Origin: JAAYJS01 sp964346185
Lineage (GTDB): Bacteria; Bacillota; Clostridia; Eubacteriales; Eubacteriaceae
Length of the DNA: 23,126 bases
Assembly (NCBI GenBank): GCA_964346185.1
Contig: CAYFTR010000026.1
Span: 1 to 23,126, forward strand
Direction of reading: 5' to 3'
Position 1 is the stretch's first letter; every line of letters begins with the position of its first letter. Under the pieces are notes generated by a model, which saw nothing but the letters and a program-made list of their open reading frames with translations, was not told the DNA's origin and made no database searches. Positions 14,965-23,116 of the stretch are shown piece after piece. The translations under genes were made by a program, and so were the position numbers.

Positions 14965-17913
14965 ATGATTGGTGACGTAATTAAACGCCGATATACAACT
15001 GTACTGGAAAACGGAACAAAAAATGTTTATGATTTATTCAAATGGCAAACATTAGATATTGAATTAAAAAATCACCAAACGGGTAAAGTTATTTTTCAAA
15101 TGAAAAATTGTGAATTTCCGGAAGGATATTCTCAAAACGCCTGTAATATTATTGCCAGTAAATATTTCCGAAGAAAGGGAGTTCCGAATGCTGTCGGATA
15201 CGAACGGAGTATGCGCGAAGTTGCGGACAGAATGGTCGGTTTTTGGGCGGACGCATTAATGGACGAAGGTATTATAGACAACAAGGAGCAATGGCAAATT
15301 CTTTACGACGAATTGGTATATGCTTTTTTAAAACAATGGTGGGCACCCAATTCTCCGCAATGGTTTAATACCGGCCTTTACCGTAATTATAAAATATCTG
15401 GAGACAGTGACGGGCTTTTTTATTTTGATCTTGACAAAAATAAGGTTGTAACAGCAAAGAGCCGCTATGAACGAACACAAGCATCGGCTTGTTTTATATT
15501 GTCTATCGAAGATCAGCTTTTAGGTCCGAACTCTATTAGCGACCATTACGTTTCAGAAACAAGATTGTTTAAAGGTGGCTCCGGTGTCGGTACCAACTTT
15601 TCTAATTTAAGAGGAGAAAACGAAAAATTGTCCTCCGGCGGATTTTCTTCCGGAATGATGAGCTTTCTTGTCGGACTGGATAAAAATGCCGGTGCCATTA
15701 AATCCGGTGGTACAACCAGAAGAGCCGCAAAAATGGTGATTGTAGACATTGATCATCCCGAAATAGAAGACTTTATCGATTGGAAAATGTTGGAAGAAGA
15801 AAAAGTAAAAGCTCTGGGCAAAATGGGTTATGATACCTCTATTGATGGTGAGGCGTACCAAACCGTATCCGGACAAAATGCCAATAACTCCGTACGACTA
15901 ACCGGAGAATTTATGAAAGCCGTTGAGGGGCTAAGTCAAGGGCAAAACCCTGATTTTACTTTAAAAGGGCGTGTTGATTCATCGGTTAATAAAACCGTTT
16001 CAGTCAAGTCTTTGTGGGATAAAATTAACTACGCAACCTGGAGTTGTGCGGATCCCGGTTTACAATTCGATGACATCTTCAATCAATGGCACACCTGCCC
16101 GGCGGGGGAAGACGGTGTTTACAATGCCAAATACAACCGTATCAATGCGACAAACCCTTGTTCCGAATATGCTTTTCTGGATAATACCGCCTGTAATTTA
16201 GCTTCAATTAACTTATACGGATTTTTAGAACCGAAATCAAAAAAACTTTATGTAGAAGATTACATACATCTTGTCGGTTTAATACAATTAATTTTAGAAG
16301 CCTCCATTCATCGCGGGCAATTTCCGACAGAAGCCGTTGCAAGAAAAAGCCATGGTTTTCGCACCACCGGTTTAGGTGTTGCCAATGCCGCATCGGTTGT
16401 AATGGCGATGGGTTATCCTTATCATTCGGAGGAATCCAGAGCCTTGATCGCTGCTCTAACCGGCCTGATGACCGGACATTCCTATTACGTCTCTGCATTG
16501 ATGGCGAAAAAAATCGGTCCTTTTATACATTATAAAGCCAATAAACCCTACATGAACCGTGTCATTCGCAATCACGCCAGAGTAGCGGGAGCCTTAGAGG
16601 ATGATTATGAGGGATTAACCTATACGCCTTTTAAAGTTAATCATCATATACTGGAGGAAATCGGACAAAGTAATTTAAGTAAAACCTTGATAACCGCTTG
16701 GAAAAAAGCCATCGATTGCGGGGAAAAGTTCGGATACCGTAACGCACAGGTATCGGCTATTGCACCGACAGGCACTATTTCCTTTGCGATGGATTGCGGT
16801 GCAACATCTGTAGAACCTTTTTACAATCATATTGTCATGAAAAGACTGATCGGCGGCGGTGTAATGGAAATGATAAATCCCGTTATGCAAACGGCTTTGG
16901 AAAACCTCAACTATTCTGAAAAACAAATTGAGGATATGATGAACTATCTTTTAACACGAGATGAGTCGGGGCGGTTAATTCACACGGATTTTAGTCAAGC
17001 ACCCCACATTCAACCAGAGCATGTGCCGATTTTTCATACAGCCGGAGATATTAGCCCTGAAGGACATGTGTTGATGGTATCTGCCGTAACACCGATGATT
17101 TCCGGCTCCGTTTCAAAAACCGTCAATATGAAAAATGAAGCAACAGTAAAAGATGTCGAAAAGATTCATCTATTGGCTTATCAAACAGGCAGCAAGGCAA
17201 TTGCCGTCTATCGAGACAGTTGCAAAGCGTCGCAACCACTTAGCAGTTTTGACGAGGAAACTAAAAAGATAAACCTGGAAGATTTGTCCTATTCCGAGTT
17301 ATTGGATTATGCGAAAAAAAGTAATTCCAACGTACCGGTGAGGCTTCGTCCCGACGGCATGCGGGAAAGTAGAACCCATGCTGCAAAAATAGGCGATATC
17401 GAATTGTATATTACTATCGGATTTTATGATGACGGTCAAATCGCGGAAATATTTGTATCGACCGATAAGGACGGTACCGTTGTTAAAGGTTTGTTGGCCT
17501 CTTTGTCTAAGTCTATTTCCAATATGCTCCAGTACAAAATACCGCCACAAAAAATATCCAAAATGTTAAGAGGGCAAAAATATGAGCCGGCCGGATTTGT
17601 TTCCCGCCATCCTTATATAAAATACGCTTCATCTATTTCGGATTTAATTTCTAAAGTTATCGATTTTGAGTGTGGTGACTATTCAACTTGTCAAGTCAAA
17701 CCCCACGAGGCAAGCAACGCGCAAACAAAACCTAAAACTCACAAGCACAAGGAAAAACCGGTCGAAGATGTATACGAACCTTATTCCGCGCCCCATATTA
17801 GCGGAGAAAAACTTTACGATTCTATCTGTGCGCAATGCGGTAGTGATCAGATGATACAAAGCGGTACCTGCAAAGTTTGCTTAGATTGCGGTTCCACGAC
17901 CGGTTGCAGTTAA
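14965..17913 (+). CDS. nrdJ: Adenosylcobalamin-dependent (class II) ribonucleoside-diphosphate reductase
   Basis: NrdJ reduces ribonucleotides to deoxyribonucleotides using a thiyl radical generated from adenosylcobalamin, so no oxygen is needed. The 982-residue protein has the redox cysteines Cys176 (SACF) and Cys410, and the radical site NPCSE with Cys399 flanked by Asn397 and Glu401. GGSGVGTN (204-211) and APTGTIS (about 600) are also family motifs. After the barrel there is a TSCPD domain (about 785-900). The tail ends in a cysteine cluster (955, 958, 969, 972, 975, 981) that probably relays electrons from thioredoxin or binds zinc. AAGGAG is eight bases before ATG. No cobalamin riboswitch or NrdR box was recognised upstream; the gene sits just after a strong hairpin. 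No class I or III reductase is in the window. Confidence 0.96.
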   Translation: MIGDVIKRRYTTVLENGTKNVYDLFKWQTLDIELKNHQTGKVIFQMKNCEFPEGYSQNACNIIASKYFRRKGVPNAVGYERSMREVADRMVGFWADALMDEGIIDNKEQWQILYDELVYAFLKQWWAPNSPQWFNTGLYRNYKISGDSDGLFYFDLDKNKVVTAKSRYERTQASACFILSIEDQLLGPNSISDHYVSETRLFKGGSGVGTNFSNLRGENEKLSSGGFSSGMMSFLVGLDKNAGAIKSGGTTRRAAKMVIVDIDHPEIEDFIDWKMLEEEKVKALGKMGYDTSIDGEAYQTVSGQNANNSVRLTGEFMKAVEGLSQGQNPDFTLKGRVDSSVNKTVSVKSLWDKINYATWSCADPGLQFDDIFNQWHTCPAGEDGVYNAKYNRINATNPCSEYAFLDNTACNLASINLYGFLEPKSKKLYVEDYIHLVGLIQLILEASIHRGQFPTEAVARKSHGFRTTGLGVANAASVVMAMGYPYHSEESRALIAALTGLMTGHSYYVSALMAKKIGPFIHYKANKPYMNRVIRNHARVAGALEDDYEGLTYTPFKVNHHILEEIGQSNLSKTLITAWKKAIDCGEKFGYRNAQVSAIAPTGTISFAMDCGATSVEPFYNHIVMKRLIGGGVMEMINPVMQTALENLNYSEKQIEDMMNYLLTRDESGRLIHTDFSQAPHIQPEHVPIFHTAGDISPEGHVLMVSAVTPMISGSVSKTVNMKNEATVKDVEKIHLLAYQTGSKAIAVYRDSCKASQPLSSFDEETKKINLEDLSYSELLDYAKKSNSNVPVRLRPDGMRESRTHAAKIGDIELYITIGFYDDGQIAEIFVSTDKDGTVVKGLLASLSKSISNMLQYKIPPQKISKMLRGQKYEPAGFVSRHPYIKYASSISDLISKVIDFECGDYSTCQVKPHEASNAQTKPKTHKHKEKPVEDVYEPYSAPHISGEKLYDSICAQCGSDQMIQSGTCKVCLDCGSTTGCS

Positions 17914-17915
17914 CA

Positions 17916-17950
17916 GCCCTGAAAACCATAAGGGTGGCGCGTTTTTATTT
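17916..17950 (+). terminator. Weak terminator after nrdJ
   Basis: GCCCT (17916-17920) can pair with AGGGT (17931-17935, one G-U), and an alternative CCAT/GTGG hairpin is nested nearby. A T-rich run (17941-17950) follows five bases later. The stem is short, so termination may be partial. The T-run merges into the -35 of the proB promoter. Confidence 0.4.
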
Positions 17951-17977
17951 GTAAGAGAAAAAAATTAATGCTATAAT
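17949..17977 (+). promoter_or_regulatory. Strong promoter for proB operon
   Basis: TTGTAA (17949-17954) and a perfect TATAAT (17972-17977) are 17 bases apart. TGC immediately before the -10 supplies an extended -10. The start would be near 17984, giving a leader of about 43 bases. Confidence 0.85.
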
Positions 17978-18026
17978 AAAGGCGCTTTATCCCTTAGGGT
18001 AAGTAACTTGTCTCGGAGGCGTATGC

Positions 18027-18839
18027 ATGAGAAAAGAAGCCATGAACAAGGCTAAAAAAATTGTCGTCAAAGTTGGAACGACCTCGGTAACCCATGAAAA
18101 CGGACAACCGAACTTTAAAAAAATGGACGAATTGGCTTTAGTGTTAACCGATCTTGAAAATTCTGGTTATCGAATTGTTTTGGTTTCTTCCGGAGCCATC
18201 GGATGTGGCATGAAAAAATTGGGTTTAAAAGAGCGACCTAAAACCTTGGAAGCGAAGCAAGCCACCGCTTCCGTCGGTCAAGGTATTCTGATGAGTACTT
18301 ATCAGAAATTTTTTGATCAGTATTATCAAGTTGTCGCACAAATCTTATTGACGAAAGATGTCTTTAACCATGCAACAAAAAGACAAAATGCAATCAACAC
18401 TTTTCGTGCACTGAAAAAACGTATGGTAATACCGATTGTTAATGAGAATGACTGTGTTTCTACAGAAGAAATAGAAGAAGAAAACTTCGGAGACAATGAT
18501 ATTTTATCTGCGATGACAGCAGAAATTTTCGGAGCGGACTTGTTGATTATTTTATCAGACGTTCAAGGCTTGTATGATTGCGATCCCAACCATAATAAAA
18601 ATGCCCGTTTTATTGAACAAATCGATCAAATTGACAACTCTATATACGATTACGCACAATGCTCCTCATCTAATCGGGGAACAGGTGGCATGATTTCAAA
18701 AATTTCGGCAGCACACTATGCAACCGAAAAAGGAATCGATACAATTATAGCATCAGGAGAAAACTTTAAAATTCTACACGACATTTTAGATGGTAAAAAA
18801 ATCGGAACTTTTTTAAAGGGAGGAAAAGTGAATGTTTAA
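18027..18839 (+). CDS. proB: Glutamate 5-kinase ProB (short form)
   Basis: ProB phosphorylates glutamate to gamma-glutamyl phosphate, the first step of proline synthesis. The 270-residue protein is an amino-acid kinase fold: VVKVGTTSVT near the N-terminus, SSGAIGCGM (about 54-62), PIVNENDCV (about 136-144), FGDNDILSA and LSDVQGLYDCDP (about 175-187), then GTGGMISKI. It lacks the C-terminal PUA domain of the longer form, as many Gram-positive ProBs do. ATG 18027 is seven bases after GGAGG; ATG 18042 is a less likely start. The usual partner proA is not next to it. The gene overlaps a 51-codon membrane-protein gene at its stop. Confidence 0.95.
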   Translation: MRKEAMNKAKKIVVKVGTTSVTHENGQPNFKKMDELALVLTDLENSGYRIVLVSSGAIGCGMKKLGLKERPKTLEAKQATASVGQGILMSTYQKFFDQYYQVVAQILLTKDVFNHATKRQNAINTFRALKKRMVIPIVNENDCVSTEEIEEENFGDNDILSAMTAEIFGADLLIILSDVQGLYDCDPNHNKNARFIEQIDQIDNSIYDYAQCSSSNRGTGGMISKISAAHYATEKGIDTIIASGENFKILHDILDGKKIGTFLKGGKVNV

Positions 18840-18987
18840 AAAAATTCTTATCGGTACTTGCGTTGTTACAGCCGGTATGATGACTTTGTTCGGTGTATAT
18901 ACCGTTATTGAAAAACACAGAGAAAAAGCGGTCGGCGGACGACTCATGAAAGTACAATACAGATTTACCCGGGAGTTCAACGATTAG
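18832..18987 (+). CDS. Small single-pass membrane protein (51 aa), unknown
   Basis: An ATG at 18832 overlaps the proB stop and is preceded by GGGAGG (18818-18823) eight bases away, an excellent ribosome binding site. The 51-residue product starts MFKKILIGTC and has one hydrophobic segment (about 5-26), followed by a basic soluble tail rich in Lys and Arg ending at residue 51 (TAG 18985-18987). The initial FKK and hydrophobic stretch predict a membrane anchor; a lipobox is not evident although Cys10 is present. The next gene starts 14 bases on, so it is sandwiched between proB and a glycolipid glycosyltransferase in one transcript. I do not recognise a family. The good ribosome site and tight spacing argue that it is real. 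Confidence 0.7.
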   Translation: MFKKILIGTCVVTAGMMTLFGVYTVIEKHREKAVGGRLMKVQYRFTREFND

Positions 18988-19001
18988 AGAGCAGGTTCCC
19001 C

Positions 19002-20129
19002 ATGAATAAGGTGTGTATATTCACTGCTTCTACAGGAGGCGGCCATAATTTAGCTGCACAATCCGTGCAGCAAGCTTTGGCTGAAAAGGGTATTTCCTCT
19101 GCGATTTATGATACTTTTAAAGACAGCAACCCGCTTTTAAATAAAATGGTTGTAAAAGGCTATAAACAAATGGTAGAAATAACGCCCGTACTCTATAGAG
19201 TGATCTATCAACAATTTAATTTGATGACGGCTTTTCAACAAAGAATTTTAGATACGGTTTCCTTTTTCATTAACCCGGATATTGTTGAAATTATTAAAAG
19301 AAACAAACCGTCTTTAATTATTTCTACCCACCCTTATGTAACCTATCTCTTGGCCGGTCTAAAAGAACACGGTGTTTTTGATGTACCCGTTGTCTCTTTT
19401 GTGACCGATTATAAAGGGCATGGTCTGTATGTCGGCAGATTGGCAGATGCGTATATCGTTGCAACCGAGTATACTAAAAAAACTTTAATCGAAAAAAATG
19501 TTCCGGAAGAAATTATTTACCCTTACGGTATTCCGATTCGCCAAGAATTCAGGGAAAAGTTGAGGCGAAAAGATTGGAAAGAAGATGAAGCGCCTCTGTT
19601 AACCGTTTTGCTCATGGCCGGTTCTTTAGGAAGTAAGCAGTTGGAGAGTGCTTTCATTGCTTTAATGCGCATTAAAAGTAAACTGAAAATTACTGTTGTA
19701 TGCGGTAAAAATGAAAAGACAAAAAAATCAATCCAACAACTTGTAAATATTCACGGTTCCGACAACAAAAAAATTTCAATTTACGGTTATGTCGACAATA
19801 TATCACAATTGATGGACGAAGCGGATGCTCTGATAACAAAGCCCGGCGGTTTAACCACCACGGAAGCTATTATTAAAAATATTCCTATGATTATTCCCTA
19901 CGTTTATCCGGGGCAAGAAGAAGAAAATGCGGATTTTTTAGTCGCTAACGGTATGGCCATAAGGGCAGATAAAATAACGGATTTAACTGAAATAATAAGT
20001 TTTTTAATTTCCCATAAATTTGTAATGGAAAGAATGATCGAAAACATGTCTAAAAGTGCCTCCAACTACTCGCTGGAAAACACGGTGGAACTTTGCATTA
20101 AAATGATAGATACATACGAAAACAATTGA
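19002..20129 (+). CDS. UgtP/MGDG-synthase-like glycosyltransferase
   Basis: This 375-residue protein has the MGDG synthase N-terminal domain with STGGGHNLAA (10-19) and STHPY (108-112), and a GT28 C-terminal nucleotide-sugar domain with TKPGGLTTTEA (279-289). Such enzymes transfer glucose or galactose from UDP-sugar to diacylglycerol, making glycolipids and, in Bacillus, the lipoteichoic acid anchor. UgtP of B. subtilis has nearly the same length. MurG is a more distant relative, but the N-terminal domain and the lack of cell-wall neighbours favour the glycolipid enzyme. It is expected to be a peripheral membrane protein. The Shine-Dalgarno is weak (GCAGG). Co-transcription with proB and the 51-residue membrane protein is likely. 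Confidence 0.88.
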   Translation: MNKVCIFTASTGGGHNLAAQSVQQALAEKGISSAIYDTFKDSNPLLNKMVVKGYKQMVEITPVLYRVIYQQFNLMTAFQQRILDTVSFFINPDIVEIIKRNKPSLIISTHPYVTYLLAGLKEHGVFDVPVVSFVTDYKGHGLYVGRLADAYIVATEYTKKTLIEKNVPEEIIYPYGIPIRQEFREKLRRKDWKEDEAPLLTVLLMAGSLGSKQLESAFIALMRIKSKLKITVVCGKNEKTKKSIQQLVNIHGSDNKKISIYGYVDNISQLMDEADALITKPGGLTTTEAIIKNIPMIIPYVYPGQEEENADFLVANGMAIRADKITDLTEIISFLISHKFVMERMIENMSKSASNYSLENTVELCIKMIDTYENN

Positions 20130-20160
20130 CTTAACATTTATTAAATGATATATTTATAAT
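20126..20160 (+). promoter_or_regulatory. Overlapping promoters for rpsO-pnp-dut
   Basis: TTGACT (20126-20131) with TATATT (20149-20154) has a 17-base spacer. TTAACA (20131-20136) with TATAAT (20155-20160) has an 18-base spacer. Starts near 20161 or 20167 would leave a 70-77 base leader. The -35 overlaps the stop codon of the glycosyltransferase gene. Confidence 0.75.
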
Positions 20161-20172
20161 GTTATGCAATGC

Positions 20173-20221
20173 ACTTGGTTTAACGAGGCTCCAACGTTTT
20201 ACTAAGTTCATTGTGAATGAA
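20173..20221 (+). promoter_or_regulatory. Structured rpsO leader, candidate S15 autoregulatory element
   Basis: Two adjacent hairpins lie between the promoter and rpsO. The first pairs 20173-20179 with 20201-20207 (7 bp, one G-U), then a symmetrical TT/TT internal loop, then AACG/CGTT (20182-20185 with 20195-20198) around a nine-base loop. The second is TTCATT/AATGAA (20207-20212 with 20216-20221) just before the Shine-Dalgarno; the two share base 20207. Ribosomal protein S15 controls its own mRNA in many bacteria through unrelated leader structures, so this is a plausible binding site by position, not by recognised motif. Confidence 0.45.
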
Positions 20222-20237
20222 GCAAGAGGAGAAGAAA

Positions 20238-20504
20238 ATGATAACTAAAGAACAAAAAGAACAAATTATTCAACAGCACCAAACCCATGAAGGAGATACA
20301 GGATCTCCCGAGGTGCAAATTGCATTATTAACAGCAAGAATTAACGATTTAAACCATCACTTTGCTACCCACAAAAAAGATCACCACTCCCGTCGAGGAC
20401 TGTTAAAAATGGTCGGTCAAAGAAGAGGTTTATTAAATTACTTAAAAAATAAAGATATCATGAGATATCGTGATCTTGTACAAAAATTAGGGTTGAGAAA
20501 ATAA
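20238..20504 (+). CDS. rpsO: 30S ribosomal protein S15
   Basis: S15 binds 16S rRNA at the three-way junction of helices 20-22 and helps form bridge B4 to the large subunit. From ATG 20238 it has 88 residues, the usual length. The family signature GDTGSPEVQIALLTARI, the HHSRRGL segment and the C-terminal LKNKDIMRYRDLVQKLGLRK are all present. GAGGAG six bases upstream decides this start; an in-frame ATG at 20217 lies within the leader hairpin and would add a seven-residue non-homologous extension. It is followed by a terminator-like hairpin and then pnp, the common rpsO-pnp arrangement. Confidence 0.97.
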   Translation: MITKEQKEQIIQQHQTHEGDTGSPEVQIALLTARINDLNHHFATHKKDHHSRRGLLKMVGQRRGLLNYLKNKDIMRYRDLVQKLGLRK

Positions 20505-20510
20505 CACAAC

Positions 20511-20534
20511 GGGGCGGTTATCCGCCCTTTTTTA
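20511..20534 (+). terminator. Intercistronic terminator between rpsO and pnp
   Basis: GGGCGG (20512-20517) pairs with CCGCCC (20522-20527) around TTAT, followed by a run of T. The only gap before pnp is the sequence holding its AGGAGG, with no separate promoter visible. It probably terminates part of the rpsO transcripts, so S15 is made in excess over PNPase. Confidence 0.85.
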
Positions 20535-20553
20535 TTAAGATTCAGGAGGAATA

Positions 20554-22632
20554 ATGAAGACATATCAAATGGATCTCGCCGGGCGACCATTAATCGTGGA
20601 AATAGGTGAAGTTGCTCAATTAGCAAAGGGATCCGCTATGATTCGCTATGGGGATACCAGCATATTAGCGGTAGCCGGTGCTTCGAAAAAGCCGAGAGAA
20701 GGATTGGACTTTTTCCCGCTGTCCGTAGACTATGAAGAAAAACAATATGCCGTAGGTAAAATACCGGGCGGGTTCTTAAAACGAGAAGGACGTCCCAGTG
20801 AAAAGGCTATTCTAAACTCCCGGTTAATTGACAGACCGATTCGTCCACTCTTTCCCAAGGGCTTCAGAAACGACGTACAGATTGTAACCACAGTCTTATC
20901 CGTTGAGCAAAATAACGCACCGGATATAGCGGCTATGATCGGTGCATCTGTCGCTTTATCTATTTCTGACATCCCTTTTGACGGACCGGTCGGAGCGGTA
21001 TGTGTCGGCTTGATAGACGATCAGTTTATCTTAAATCCGACAGAAGCCCAAAGAGAAGAGAGCAAACTACATCTGGTCGTATCCGGTACGGCAGATGCCA
21101 TTATGATGGTGGAAGCCGGGGCCAATGAAGTCGATGAAACCACTATGTTGGAAGCGATTTTATTTGCTCACGAAGAAATCAAAAAAATTGTAGCCTTTCA
21201 AAATGAGATTGTTGCAGATTTAAATGTGGTTAAAGGTGATTATACCCTGTACTTGCCCGCGGAAGAATTGGTGAATGAAATTACGACAGACATTGCAGAA
21301 AAAATGCAAAGTGCCGTGCACACTGAAGATAAATTGGAACGGCAAGAAAAAATAAACGCACTTAAAGATGAAACGCTTGAAAAATACCTTGAAAAATACC
21401 CGGAAAATGAATCCGACATCTTGGAAGTCATTGAAGATTTACAGAGAACCGAAATTAGAAGTTTAATCTTAGACGATCATATCCGTCCGGATAACAGACA
21501 AATGGACGAAGTACGACCGATTGTATCTAAAGTAGATTATATTCCCAGAGTACACGGTTCAGGACTTTTTACCAGAGGTGAAACTCAGGTTTTATCGATT
21601 GCAACTTTAGGTGTTTTAAGAGATGCCCAGGTTTTAGACGGCCTATCTAGTGAAACCGAAAAAAGATATATGCACCAATACAACTTTCCTTCTTACTCGG
21701 TTGGCGAAACCAGACCTATGCGCGGTCCAGGAAGACGAGAAATAGGACATGGTGCCTTAGCTGAAAGAGCTCTATTGCCGATGATACCTTCCGAGGAGGA
21801 TTTTCCTTATGCTATTCGTGTCGTGTCGGAGGTATTGAGTTCCAACGGCTCAACCTCTCAAGCATCGGTTTGTGGCTCTACTTTAGCCTTAATGGCGGCA
21901 GGTGTACCGATAAAAAAACCGGTTGCAGGCGTTGCCATGGGTTTGATGAAAGAAGATGATAAACTGGCTATTTTAACGGATATTCAAGGCGTCGAAGATT
22001 TTATGGGAGATATGGACTTTAAAGTGGCCGGTACCGCGGAAGGTATAACCGCCATTCAAATGGATATTAAAGTTCACGGTATCGATAAAGAAGTTTTAAC
22101 GAAGGCATTGGAACAAGCCCGTATCGGACGTCTCCATATATTAAATAAAATGTTGGAAGTTATTCCCGAACCTCGCAAAGAGTTATCGCCCTATGCGCCG
22201 AGGATTTTAACGATGCAAATAAATCCGGATAAAATTCGCGATGTCATCGGAACAGGCGGAAAGGTCATCAATAAAATTATTGAACAAACCGGCGTAACCA
22301 TAGATATCGAAGACGACGGTACGGTATATATTGCTTCTGCAGATTCCCAAGCGGCACAAGAGGCTCAATCTATCATCGAAAATATTGTTCACGAAGTGGA
22401 AGTAGGCGAAATCTTTACAGGTAAAGTTGTCCGAATTATGAAATTCGGTGCTTTTGTTTCGTTACCGGGCAGTAAAGACGGTTTAATCCATATTTCTAAA
22501 CTGGCCAATGAAAGAGTCAAAGAAGTAGAAGATGTCGTTAAACTCGGTGATGAGGTTAAGGTAAAAGTTATTGAAATAGACGATCAGGGTAGAATTAACC
22601 TCTCCAGAAAAGCCTTGTTGGGGAAAAAATAA
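20554..22632 (+). CDS. pnp: Polyribonucleotide nucleotidyltransferase (PNPase)
   Basis: PNPase degrades RNA 3'-to-5' by phosphorolysis and is a core mRNA decay enzyme. The 692-residue protein contains a first RNase PH domain (about 10-140, with the FLKREGRPSE motif), an alpha-helical domain (about 145-300), a second catalytic RNase PH domain (about 320-540, SSNGSTSQASVCG and the metal-binding DFMGDMDFK), a KH domain with GTGG (about 565) and a C-terminal S1 domain (about 617-690, FGAFVSL, GLIHIS). All domains are complete and the length is normal. AGGAGG lies four bases before ATG. The stop abuts the dut ATG. Confidence 0.97.
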   Translation: MKTYQMDLAGRPLIVEIGEVAQLAKGSAMIRYGDTSILAVAGASKKPREGLDFFPLSVDYEEKQYAVGKIPGGFLKREGRPSEKAILNSRLIDRPIRPLFPKGFRNDVQIVTTVLSVEQNNAPDIAAMIGASVALSISDIPFDGPVGAVCVGLIDDQFILNPTEAQREESKLHLVVSGTADAIMMVEAGANEVDETTMLEAILFAHEEIKKIVAFQNEIVADLNVVKGDYTLYLPAEELVNEITTDIAEKMQSAVHTEDKLERQEKINALKDETLEKYLEKYPENESDILEVIEDLQRTEIRSLILDDHIRPDNRQMDEVRPIVSKVDYIPRVHGSGLFTRGETQVLSIATLGVLRDAQVLDGLSSETEKRYMHQYNFPSYSVGETRPMRGPGRREIGHGALAERALLPMIPSEEDFPYAIRVVSEVLSSNGSTSQASVCGSTLALMAAGVPIKKPVAGVAMGLMKEDDKLAILTDIQGVEDFMGDMDFKVAGTAEGITAIQMDIKVHGIDKEVLTKALEQARIGRLHILNKMLEVIPEPRKELSPYAPRILTMQINPDKIRDVIGTGGKVINKIIEQTGVTIDIEDDGTVYIASADSQAAQEAQSIIENIVHEVEVGEIFTGKVVRIMKFGAFVSLPGSKDGLIHISKLANERVKEVEDVVKLGDEVKVKVIEIDDQGRINLSRKALLGKK

Positions 22633-23091
22633 ATGAAAAAAAATCCTGATTTAAAGGTTAAAATTTATAATTGCGGCCCTTACCCCGTTCCAAGTTATGC
22701 AACGGAAGGTTCCGCAGGAGTTGACCTTTATGCATATTTGGAAGAGGAATTAACCGTTGAAACAGGTTCTATTTATGCTGTATCAACGGGCATTCATTTG
22801 GAAATTCCGGTTGGTTATGAAGCACAAATTCGAGCACGAAGCGGTTTAGCATTAAAGCACGGCATTACTTTGGTTAACGGTATCGGTACGATAGATTCCG
22901 ATTTTCGCGGCGAAATTAAAGTGATTTTAACCAATTTATCAGGAAAAAAATATATAATAAAACCCGGTGATCGAATTGCACAGATGGTGTTTAATCGATA
23001 CGAACGTGCTATTTTTACCCCTGTTGAAACCGTCGATGCACTGACAAAAACAGACAGGGGAGATAGCGGTTTCGGACATTCGGGTAAGTGA
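22633..23091 (+). CDS. dut: dUTP diphosphatase (trimeric dUTPase)
   Basis: Dut hydrolyses dUTP to dUMP and pyrophosphate, keeping uracil out of DNA and feeding thymidylate synthesis. The 152-residue protein has the five motifs: AGVDL (28-32), RARSGLA (67-73), GTIDSDFRGEI (85-95, catalytic Asp88), GDRIAQMVF (112-120) and the C-terminal RGDSGFGHSG (142-151) that closes over the active site. Phe91 stands where Tyr is usual in motif 3, and GHSG replaces the common GSTG. The ATG directly follows the pnp TAA with no gap, so translation probably depends on coupling; only a distant GGGG could serve as ribosome site. Confidence 0.96.
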   Translation: MKKNPDLKVKIYNCGPYPVPSYATEGSAGVDLYAYLEEELTVETGSIYAVSTGIHLEIPVGYEAQIRARSGLALKHGITLVNGIGTIDSDFRGEIKVILTNLSGKKYIIKPGDRIAQMVFNRYERAIFTPVETVDALTKTDRGDSGFGHSGK

Positions 23092-23116
23092 AGAGTACAC
23101 CCTGTGTACTCTTTTT
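23091..23116 (+). terminator. Terminator after dut
   Basis: AAGAGTACAC (23091-23100) pairs perfectly with GTGTACTCTT (23104-23113) around the three-base loop CCT and runs into a T tract to 23116. The last base of the dut stop codon is the first base of the stem. It marks the end of the rpsO-pnp-dut transcript. Confidence 0.9.

Noticed and set aside
17984..18026. T-box or other riboswitch in the proB leader
   Set aside because: The leader is only about 43 bases long with just a short CCCTTAGGG palindrome, far too small for a T-box.
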